NCBI GenBank assembly: GCA_051953655.1
Contig: JBQCIO010000023.1
Coordinates: 1-16,146, forward strand
Direction: 5' to 3'
DNA: 16,146 nt
Origin: JBQCHF01 sp051953655
GTDB taxonomy: Bacteria; Actinomycetota; Actinomycetes; Motilibacterales; Motilibacteraceae
Part shown: positions 7,100 to 16,146 of the stretch, piece after piece
Numbering within the stretch: the first letter of the stretch is position 1
How the letters are laid out: each line of letters begins with the position of its first letter
The notes under the pieces: generated by a model
Databases searched by the model: none
What the model saw: the letters and a program-made list of their open reading frames with translations, nothing else
Told to the model about the DNA's origin: nothing
Position numbers and translations under genes: made by a program

Positions 7100-8370
7100 T
7101 TCTTGCGTTGGTTCCGGCCGGGGAGGGTGGGTCTGTGGTCGCCGAGGGCGAGGGTGGCCAGGGCGATCAGGGCGGCGGAGGAGTGGAAGCCGTAGGCGAC
7201 TCGGGTGAGTAGCCGGATCTTGGTGTTGGTGGACTCGATCAGGGCGTTGGACAGGCCCAGCTCCAGCGTGGCGTCGATAGCCGGGCGGTGTCGGCGGATG
7301 GTGCGGGACAGGTCGACGAACACCGGGATCCGGCAGTGCTGCGCCCACTTGATCCACTTGTCCAGGGCGTCCTTGCCTTCTTCGCCCTTGAGCGCGAACA
7401 CGTGTCGCAGGCCCTCTTTGAGTAGGTAGGCGCGGTGGAGCCGCGGGTCGGTCTTGGCGATCCACTTGAGCTGCTCTTGCTGTTCCTCGGTGAGGTTCTC
7501 CGGGTTCTTCCACAGCGGCCAGCGGGCCTTCTTCAGCGCTTTGGCCTTGCCTTCGGCGATCGGCGCTTTGCGGGCGTTCACCGCACCGCGGGCCTGGTTC
7601 CAGGCTCGGCGACGCTCTTCGTCCAGGGCCTTCATCGCCCACGCCACGACATGGAAGGGGTCCGCGCACACGACCGCCTTGGAGGCGCGCTTGCGCACCA
7701 CCGGCCCGATCCAGTCGGCCATGTCCGCGCTGACCTGTTCCAGCTGGACGGCGCGTTCGGGGCCTAGCTGGTCGAAGAACGCGTTCAGGGTGGCCCGGTC
7801 CTTGCCCTCGGCGGCCCACACCAGCCGGCGCCGGTCGTGGTCGATCACCACGGTCAGGTAGTGGTGGTGCTTCTTGAACGAGACCTCATCGATCCCGATC
7901 CGGCGCAGGCCGTCCAGCGGGTCCGCCCCGCCGGTCAGGTCCTGCACCACCCGGGTGAGGATCTTGCCCACGGTGCGCCAAGCGATCCGCATCTGCTCGC
8001 ACACCGCGGTCTTGGAGGCGTGCACCGCCAGCCAGGCGACCATCTGATCGAACTCCAGGGTGTGCCCGGCCCCGTGCCGCGCCCACGGCACCGCGGCCAC
8101 CACCACTCCGTGCCCGGGGCAGCGCACCCGCGGGGCGTCGGCCTCGACATAGGCGCGGATCGTGCCCAGATCCAGCGCCCGCCACCGCCGGCGCCCCTCG
8201 CCCTTGTCATAGCCGGGGCAGCGGTGCCGGCACACCCCGCACCGGCTCCGCTGCCCCGCATGCGGACGGGCGTGCACCACCAGGACCTGCTCGTCCTGGT
8301 CGAACTCCACCCCCCAGACCGTCGCCTGCTCCAGCCCCAACAACCGAGCGAATACGCTGGCAGCGCGCAC
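7087..8370 (-). CDS. ISL3-family transposase
   Basis: The 427-residue DDE transposase starts with a zinc-binding region containing CGVC (44-47), C51 and CPGHG (84-88), around the RRWRALDLG stretch that is typical of ISL3. The catalytic triad is read as D161 in IGIDEVSFKKHHHY, D237 in CADPFHVV and E379 in SNALIESTNTKIR. All three are present and length is normal, so the enzyme looks functional. The GTG start at 8370 has AGGAG at 8380-8376 with a 5-nt spacer. Both are inside one arm of a 15-bp inverted repeat. It acts on the IS ends to move the element by DNA transposition. Confidence 0.95.
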   Translation of the reverse strand: MRAASVFARLLGLEQATVWGVEFDQDEQVLVVHARPHAGQRSRCGVCRHRCPGYDKGEGRRRWRALDLGTIRAYVEADAPRVRCPGHGVVVAAVPWARHGAGHTLEFDQMVAWLAVHASKTAVCEQMRIAWRTVGKILTRVVQDLTGGADPLDGLRRIGIDEVSFKKHHHYLTVVIDHDRRRLVWAAEGKDRATLNAFFDQLGPERAVQLEQVSADMADWIGPVVRKRASKAVVCADPFHVVAWAMKALDEERRRAWNQARGAVNARKAPIAEGKAKALKKARWPLWKNPENLTEEQQEQLKWIAKTDPRLHRAYLLKEGLRHVFALKGEEGKDALDKWIKWAQHCRIPVFVDLSRTIRRHRPAIDATLELGLSNALIESTNTKIRLLTRVAYGFHSSAALIALATLALGDHRPTLPGRNQRKNTHG

Positions 8371-8434
8371 GCCGTCTCCTGCGTTACTGCGATCCCGACT
8401 TCGACACTCGGAACCGTAGGCAGGAGACGGCGTG
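8368..8434 (-). promoter_or_regulatory. Inverted repeat covering the transposase RBS and start codon
   Basis: CACGCCGTCTCCTGC (8368-8382, + strand) is perfectly complementary to 8420-8434, giving a 15-bp stem and a 37-nt loop. On the - strand transcript the 3' arm contains AGGAG and ends on the GTG start codon. RNA entering from the SBP promoter would hide both. A TACGGT (8418-8413) in the loop fits a -10 box, so native transcripts from there would lack the 5' arm and stay translatable. The pairing is seen directly; the regulatory role is inferred from known IS10/IS50 behaviour. Confidence 0.7.
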
Positions 8435-8456
8435 TTGCCCCTCCGCCACGCTCAAG

Positions 8457-8481
8457 CACCCACGGAAGCAGCAGGAGAGCC
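8457..8481 (-). repeat. IS terminal inverted repeat, right
   Basis: Read inward on the - strand it starts GGCTCTCCTGCT and ends TCCGTGGGTG, matching the left end at 21 of 25 positions. Confidence 0.92.
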
Positions 8482-8489
8482 GAAATTGC
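8482..8489. repeat. Target site duplication, right copy (GAAATTGC)
   Basis: Identical to 7067-7074 and directly abutting the right IS end. On the - strand it encodes the end of LASNF in the SBP. Confidence 0.95.
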
Positions 8490-8922
8490 TGGCGAGCCAC
8501 GGGTAGGCCGTGTTCGCCTTCAGGTCGTTGAACATCAGCAGGGGCTCGTAGAACAGCCCCTCGATGTTGAGCTTGTAGCCGAAGCCGTTGGCGTCGAAGG
8601 CGTTGAAGTTGTCCTCGAGCGTCGGGATCGGGTTGTTCTCGATCGTGATGGGCGCCTTGCCCTGAGTGCTGGACAGCGCGGCGCTCTTCACCAGCGTGAC
8701 GCCACCGTGGTTGCCGGGAAGCGACAGCGGCTTGGCCTCGGCGGCCTGGTTGACCGACGTCCCAGAGGACGACGACGGGCCGGACTTGTTGTCGCTCGAC
8801 GACGCGGGAGTCGAGGAGGAGCAGGCGCTGGCGGCGAGAGCGAGTACGCTCGCGACCGCGACGCCTGCCATGGATCTGCGGATCATGGATGCCTCTTTCG
8901 CGGAATTGGCTCGTCGTGGGAT

Positions 8923-9018
8923 GGGACGGGACGGCTCGGGTCACGCTGTTCGGCGAGCGGACCGCACGGGCTGGCCCCCGGCGGTCCGCCGCGGACGGAC
9001 GTCGAGCCGTCCCGTCTC
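8923..9018 (-). promoter_or_regulatory. Large nested inverted repeats in the SBP gene leader
   Basis: In the 237-nt gap between the second ATPase and SBP genes, GACGGGACGGCTCG (8925-8938) pairs perfectly with 9003-9016. Inside, GCGGACCGC (8957-8965) pairs with 8981-8989 and a further CGGG/CCCG may extend it. GTCCGC (8984-8989) can alternatively pair with GCGGAC (8991-8996), so two folds compete. It could end transcription of the upstream operon, protect mRNA or control SBP expression. No U-tract follows. The role is unknown. Confidence 0.5.
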
Positions 9019-9123
9019 CCTGAGGTGCAACAGGGATGGTCGGTGCGAGGTCCGCTCGTCACCTGCCTCTCGGCGGGGCCCGGTCGGCTTGCTGCGGCAC
9101 CAGGCGGGTGCCCCCGGGAACGC

Positions 9124-11350
<2,227 letters not shown>

Positions 11351-11354
<4 letters not shown>

Positions 11355-12460
11355 CGGGCGCCCTCCGTGGCCGTCGCGGTCTCCGACGCCGGTCCAGCCG
11401 ACGGGACGGTCCGACCGGGCAGGCGACCGGCCGGCTCGCGCCGGACCACCGGGGTGAAGCCGAGCTGCGGACGGAGCCGCACGCCGAGCAGCTGCCGCGA
11501 GCGCCGGGGGGACACGGCCATCCGCAGGCGGGGGTTGATGTACTCGTCGATCCCGAAGTTGATGAGCGCGAGCGAGGTCCCGAGCAGCGCGATCGCGAAG
11601 CCCGGCGGGATGTACCACCACCAGAACCCGGACTCGACGGCCGAGCTCGACGTGGCGTCGAAGAGGATGGTCCCCCAGTTGTAGTCCGCCCCTGCGCTCA
11701 CCACCGTGAGGAAGCCGAGCCCCACGTAGGTGCCGATGGCGTAGATGGTGGTGAACAGGAACGACGAGGCGATGATCGCCGTGAGGTTGGGCATGATCTC
11801 GGCCACGATGATCCGCCAGGTGCTCTCCCCGCTGACCCTGGCCGCCTCGACGAAGTCGCGGTTGCGCATGGACAGCGCCTGCGCCCGCATCACCCGCGCG
11901 CCCCACGCCCATCCGGTGGCCGCGATGATGAGGCCGACGATGACCGGGTTGCCGGTCCGCTCGGGGCCGAGGAAGGCACCCACGGCGATCAGCAGCGGCA
12001 GCGCCGGGATGACCAGGAAGACGTTGGCCAGCAGGGACAGGACCTCGTCGACCAGGCCACCGACGTAGCCGGCCGTGATGCCGATGACGACCGCGAGGGC
12101 GGTGGCCACCGCGCCGGCCAGGAACGAGACGAGCACCGTGGGACGGGTCCCGGCCAGCAGCTGGGACAGGATGTCGCCGCCGATGTTCGTCTGCCCCAGC
12201 CAGTGGTGCGCCCCGGGCAGCTGGGAGGGCGCCGTCGAGCCGGCCACCATGGGCGGCCCGTCCAGCGCCATCAGCTGGGTGGGCTTGTACGGCGCGATGA
12301 TCGGGCCGATCAGCGCGAGCAGGACGAAGATGCCGAGGATGATCAGGCCCACCAGCATCTTCTTGGACCGGACCTTGAACAGCGGGCGCCGGCGACGCGG
12401 CGCCACGGGCTCCGCCACCGCAGCGGAACCGCCGGCCAGCGCGGGATCGGTGAGGGTCAT
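11351..12460 (-). CDS. Opp/Dpp-type ABC transporter permease (DppC/OppC-like)
   Basis: The 369-residue membrane protein has a cytoplasmic Arg/Lys-rich start, a first membrane helix at about 35-57, then a periplasmic region with HHWLGQTNIGGDILSQL (85-101). That is the OppC-type HxLGTDxxGRD motif, but with GGD in place of GRD. Several further membrane helices follow. The EAA loop that contacts the ATPases is at 205-225 (EAARVSGESTWRIIVAE). After NPRLR (309-313) there is an unusually long, low-complexity tail of about 55 residues. The ATG at 12460 has AGGAGG at 12477-12472, inside the end of the previous gene, and only 6 nt separate them. It pairs with the other permease as the membrane channel. 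Confidence 0.9.
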
Positions 12461-12466
12461 GAGCGC

Positions 12467-13444
12467 TCAGGCCTCCTGCCGGGTGCGCGGGTCGAGCAGC
12501 ACGTAGACGAGGTCGGCCACGAAGTTGGCCGCGAGCACCACCAGCGTGATGACGAGGAAGATGCCCTGCACCAGCGAGTAGTCCAGGCTCTTGACCGCGG
12601 CCAGCAGCGTGAAGCCGATGCCGGGGTAGGAGAAGACGATCTCGGTGAGCAGCGAGCCCGCGACGACGAAGCTCATGGCCAGCGCGAAGCTGGAGACCTG
12701 CGGCAGCACGGCGTTGCGCGCCGCGTACCAGACCACCCTCCGCTGCGGCAGACCGGCGGCCTCGGCGAGCAGCACGTAGTCCTCGTCCCGCACCGTCACC
12801 ACCATGTTGCGCATACCGATGATCCAGCCGGCCAGCGAGGCGCCGACGATGGTGAGTGCCGGCAGCAGCCCGTGGTACGCCGCGTCCTCGAGGAACGCCC
12901 AGTTCAGGCCGACGTGGCTGCTGCGGAAGTCGTAGCCGCCGACCGACGGGAACCACTGGAGGCGCACGGCGAAGACCAGGACGAGCAGCGTGGCCAGGAA
13001 GAAGTAGGGCATGGCCTGCAGGAAGGTGGTGACGGGAAGGACCGACTCGAGCCAGGAGCCGCGCTTCCAGCCGGCCAGGGTGCCGATGACCGTGCCGAGC
13101 ACGAAGGAGATCACCGTGGCGAGGCCGACCAGGATGATCGTCCAGTAGAGGTGCTGGGTGATGACCTGGGTGACCGGCGTGTTGCCCAGGCTGAGCGAGT
13201 AGCCCAGATCCCCATGGAAGATCTGGACCCAGAAGTGGAGGTACTGGTCCCAGAGGCTCTGGCTGCTCCCTCCCCCGTAGCGCAGCTGCATGGCCTGCAG
13301 CGCCGCAGGCGGCAGGCTCGTGTTCTGCGCGAGCGCCGTCAGCACCGGGTCCCCGGGGACCATGCGCGGGATGAAGAAGTCGAGGCTGACCGCGGCCACA
13401 GCGGCCAGGACGTAGAAGCCGATCCGGCGGGCGAAGACGCGCAT
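12467..13444 (-). CDS. Opp/Dpp-type ABC transporter permease (DppB/OppB-like)
   Basis: The 325-residue protein begins with a membrane helix (8-26) followed by FFIPRMVPGDPV (23-34), the conserved OppB start. It has about six helices. The EAA loop is EAAGLPQRRVVWYAARNAV (228-246), followed by a late IVFSYPGIGFTL (269-280), both typical of DppB. The ATG at 13444 is 2 nt after the GH1 stop with no strong ribosome binding site, so translation is probably coupled to GH1. A longer open frame extends upstream into GH1 antisense-like sequence and is not used because RVFARRIGF is the normal family N-terminus. Confidence 0.92.
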   Translation of the reverse strand: MRVFARRIGFYVLAAVAAVSLDFFIPRMVPGDPVLTALAQNTSLPPAALQAMQLRYGGGSSQSLWDQYLHFWVQIFHGDLGYSLSLGNTPVTQVITQHLYWTIILVGLATVISFVLGTVIGTLAGWKRGSWLESVLPVTTFLQAMPYFFLATLLVLVFAVRLQWFPSVGGYDFRSSHVGLNWAFLEDAAYHGLLPALTIVGASLAGWIIGMRNMVVTVRDEDYVLLAEAAGLPQRRVVWYAARNAVLPQVSSFALAMSFVVAGSLLTEIVFSYPGIGFTLLAAVKSLDYSLVQGIFLVITLVVLAANFVADLVYVLLDPRTRQEA

Positions 13445-13446
13445 CT

Positions 13447-14817
<1,371 letters not shown>

Positions 14818-14888
14818 CGGTACTCCTCGTGTCGAGGCACGTCACACGGGCTGTGCAGGCGTGAAGATGTGGGAGAGAAGGGTTGTGG

Positions 14889-15890
14889 TCAGTGCGGGAC
14901 CGAGGAGTCCCGCACCACGAGCCGGCTGGGGATCACCTGGCGATGGGTCGGCGCCACTCCCTCGGCGAGGGCGGCGAGCAGCATCGCGACCGCGGCCTCG
15001 CCCATCTCGCGCAGGGGCTGGTGCACGGTCGTCAGCGCCGGGTCGGTCTGCTGGGCGAGCGGGACGTCGTCGAAGCCGACGACCGAGACGTCCTCCGGCA
15101 CCCGCAGGCCCGCCTCCCGCAGCGCCTTCAGAGCACCGACGGCGGACAGGTCGTTGTGCGCGAACACCGCGTCGAACTCGACGCCGTCGCGGAGCAGCGC
15201 CTCGACCGCGTTGCGGCCTCCCTGCACCTTGAAGTCGCCGTCCACCACGGCCTCGGGACGCACCGGGAACCCGGCCGCCTCGAAGACCTCGGCGAAGCCG
15301 TCCAGGCGCTCCTGCGTGCAGCCGTGCCGCAGCTGCCCGCGCACGACGACCGGACGACGACGTCCCACCGCGAGCAGGTGCTCCGCGGCGGCCGCGGCCC
15401 CGTGCCGGTTGTTGGTGGCCACGGCGGGGAAGGCCGGCTCCTGCGCGCGGTCGTCGATCATGACGACGGGCAGGCCGTTCTCGTGCAGCCGGGTGATGTA
15501 GTCCAGCGTGCCCATGGGCTCGATGACCAGCAGGCCGTCGAAGGACTTGGCCGAGACCTGGGCGTCGAACTTGCGCATGGACTCGTCGCCGCGCGTGCAG
15601 GTGAAAAGGAGCATCCCGTAGGACGCAGCCTCCAAGGTGTCGACGATGGCCTGCAGCACGTCGCCGATCCACGGCCACACCAGCGACGGCACCAGCACCC
15701 CGACCACGTTGGTGCGCCCGCGCGCCAGGCCCACCGCCCGCGCGCTCGGGACGTACCCGAGCTCTGCGATCACCTCGCGGACGCGGGCAGCGGTGACCCG
15801 GTCCAGGTCGGCCTTACCGTTGAGCACCCGCGACACCGTCGTCTTGCTCACCCCGGCGCGGGCGGCGACGTCGGCGATGGTGACAGCCAC
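14889..15890 (-). CDS. LacI-family transcriptional regulator
   Basis: The 333-residue protein has the LacI helix-turn-helix TIADVAARAGVSKTTVSRVL (4-23), a hinge region YVPSARAVGLARGRT (46-60) with the minor-groove Leu at 55, and a periplasmic-binding-like sensor domain with the usual SVVGFDDVPLAQQTDPALT patch. It is expected to repress the cluster until a sugar from the GH1 pathway binds. The GTG at 15890 is chosen over an upstream start because GGAGGAGG (15905-15898) precedes it by 7 nt and the helix-turn-helix then starts at residue 4, as in the family. The three palindromes just upstream suggest it controls itself and the downstream genes. Confidence 0.93.
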   Translation of the reverse strand: MAVTIADVAARAGVSKTTVSRVLNGKADLDRVTAARVREVIAELGYVPSARAVGLARGRTNVVGVLVPSLVWPWIGDVLQAIVDTLEAASYGMLLFTCTRGDESMRKFDAQVSAKSFDGLLVIEPMGTLDYITRLHENGLPVVMIDDRAQEPAFPAVATNNRHGAAAAAEHLLAVGRRRPVVVRGQLRHGCTQERLDGFAEVFEAAGFPVRPEAVVDGDFKVQGGRNAVEALLRDGVEFDAVFAHNDLSAVGALKALREAGLRVPEDVSVVGFDDVPLAQQTDPALTTVHQPLREMGEAAVAMLLAALAEGVAPTHRQVIPSRLVVRDSSVPH

Positions 15891-15937
15891 AGCGCGACCT
15901 CCTCCGCGAGCACGGATGAATAGGTGGACGGGTGATG

Positions 15938-15951
15938 CGGAACCGGTTCCG
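15938..15951. promoter_or_regulatory. LacI-type operator 1
   Basis: CGGAACCGGTTCCG is a perfect 14-bp palindrome with the central CG expected for LacI-family sites. It lies 48 nt before the regulator's start codon. Confidence 0.8.
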
Positions 15952-15963
15952 TAACCGGTTCCG
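15950..15963. promoter_or_regulatory. LacI-type operator 2
   Basis: CGTAACCGGTTCCG differs from operator 1 at one base and overlaps it by 2 bp, with centres 12 bp apart. The AACCGGTT core is intact. Confidence 0.65.
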
Positions 15964-15972
15964 GCGCGGCCC

Positions 15973-16002
15973 ACTGTTCTGCCGGAACCGGTTTCGCGTC
16001 AA
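15973..16002 (-). promoter_or_regulatory. Putative promoter of the regulator/beta-glucoside cluster
   Basis: On the - strand TTGACG (16002-15997) is a 5/6 match to the -35 consensus. The AACAGT at 15978-15973, 18 nt further on, is only a weak -10 match. Operator 3 would then lie between the two boxes, a classic place for repression. The -35 is credible; the -10 is uncertain. Confidence 0.35.
15983..15996. promoter_or_regulatory. LacI-type operator 3
   Basis: CGGAACCGGTTTCG differs from operator 1 at one base. Its centre is 33 bp, about three helical turns, from operator 2 and 45 bp from operator 1. It directly follows a TTGACG -35-like hexamer. Confidence 0.75.
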
Positions 16003-16047
16003 TGAGCGCCGGATAACGAACAGGTAATGACTCATTCCCCTGCCGCT

Positions 16048-16146
16048 GCGCGCAGGGACGCCGCCGGGCCACGCGACCCACACACCGCGGACCCCCCCCC
16101 CACACAGCCCCCCGCCCCAACGCCCCCGCCCAACCGCCCCAAAAAA
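16048..16146. other. Thymine-free, C-rich low-complexity end
   Basis: No T occurs on the + strand over these last 99 bases. The sequence drifts into C runs with A and ends in six A. It contains no open frame of interest. It looks like low-quality sequence at a contig end rather than genomic DNA, although the first part may be real upstream sequence. Confidence 0.55.

Larger units (their letters stand above)
7075..8481 (-). mobile_element. ISL3-family insertion sequence, complete, 1407 bp
   Basis: The ends were set by three agreeing signs: GG-starting terminal inverted repeats (7075-7099 and 8457-8481), a perfect 8-bp duplication just outside both, and restoration of the host gene frame when the element is removed. 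It carries a single full-length transposase gene on the - strand, in the same orientation as the interrupted SBP gene. Length, repeat start and duplication size all fit ISL3. The element appears intact and potentially active. Confidence 0.95.
5681..8886 (-). pseudogene. ABC transporter family-5 substrate-binding lipoprotein, disrupted by an ISL3 element
   Basis: The 5' part (8886-8482) encodes a lipoprotein signal with lipobox Cys at residue 22 (LAASAC), a Ser-rich linker, then NIEGLFYEPLLMFN and YPWLASNF. The 3' part (7066-5681) continues SWNDTGTEITFTLRDG and FSDGSPLTADDV (the SBP_bac_5 signature, about residues 136-165) to the normal end. Joining them through one copy of the 8-bp duplication gives one frame of 597 codons including stop (596 residues), a normal length for Opp/Dpp-type binding proteins. 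As it stands, translation enters the IS and stops after 144 codons (135 native), before most of the ligand-binding fold. The ATG at 8886 has AAAGAGG 5 nt upstream. The GH1 and Opp-type neighbours suggest an oligosaccharide ligand, by inference. Confidence 0.93.

Noticed and set aside
5681..7819. Apparent 712-residue fusion of IS sequence with the SBP 3' part
   Set aside because: The IS part is out of frame with the transposase and has no plausible start; the open frame results from the insertion.
9096..9112. GGCACC/GGTGCC hairpin just past the second ATPase gene as a terminator
   Set aside because: The stem is only 6 bp with no U-tract; such short repeats are expected by chance at this GC content.
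14889..15974. Longer 361-residue version of the LacI regulator
   Set aside because: It would start upstream within the operator region. The GTG at 15890 has a strong ribosome binding site and places the helix-turn-helix at residue 4.
15938..15996. AACCGGTT repeats as a CRISPR or iteron array
   Set aside because: There are only three copies of a short palindrome with uneven spacing, next to a LacI gene; operators explain them better.

Overview
The window is high-GC DNA with strong G/C third-position bias, GTG starts and actinobacterial gene families (DUF222-HNH, DUF3500, LacI/GH1). It is most consistent with an actinobacterium, possibly Geodermatophilaceae; the family-level guess is inference only. 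It starts inside a gene and ends in a thymine-free, C-rich tail that looks like a contig end.

Left part (1-5666): the 3' end of an MFS efflux protein overlaps (ATGA) a small squalene-cyclase-like alpha/alpha-toroid protein on the + strand. A DUF222/13E12-type HNH endonuclease and a DUF3500 protein follow on the - strand, then a short antibiotic-biosynthesis-monooxygenase (ABM) protein on the + strand. Three of these genes lack a Shine-Dalgarno sequence and have a TAGNNT hexamer 6-7 nt before the start codon, as expected for leaderless transcripts. Two tandem hairpins separate the ABM gene from the convergent cluster to its right.

Right part (5681-16002): one - strand carbohydrate-uptake cluster. 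In transcription order it holds a LacI-family regulator, a GH1 beta-glucosidase, two Opp/Dpp-type permeases, two Opp/Dpp-type ATPases and a family-5 lipoprotein substrate-binding protein (SBP). Three near-identical 14-bp palindromes centred on AACCGGTT lie upstream of the regulator. The inferred job is import of a beta-linked oligosaccharide, cytoplasmic hydrolysis by GH1, and derepression of the cluster by the sugar. The five genes from GH1 to the second ATPase are tightly packed (2-6 nt gaps or ATGA overlaps). The SBP gene comes last, behind a 237-nt gap holding large nested inverted repeats.

The main event is an ISL3-family insertion sequence (7075-8481, 1407 bp, 25-bp imperfect terminal inverted repeats) inside the SBP gene. 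It is flanked by a perfect 8-bp target duplication. Removing the element and one duplication copy restores one continuous 596-codon SBP frame, so the insertion is probably recent and the transporter now lacks its binding protein. The IS lies in the same orientation as its host gene. Its transposase start codon and ribosome binding site sit in one arm of a perfect 15-bp inverted repeat, a layout that would silence translation from read-through transcripts, as is known for IS10 and IS50. No tRNA, rRNA or CRISPR array was seen.
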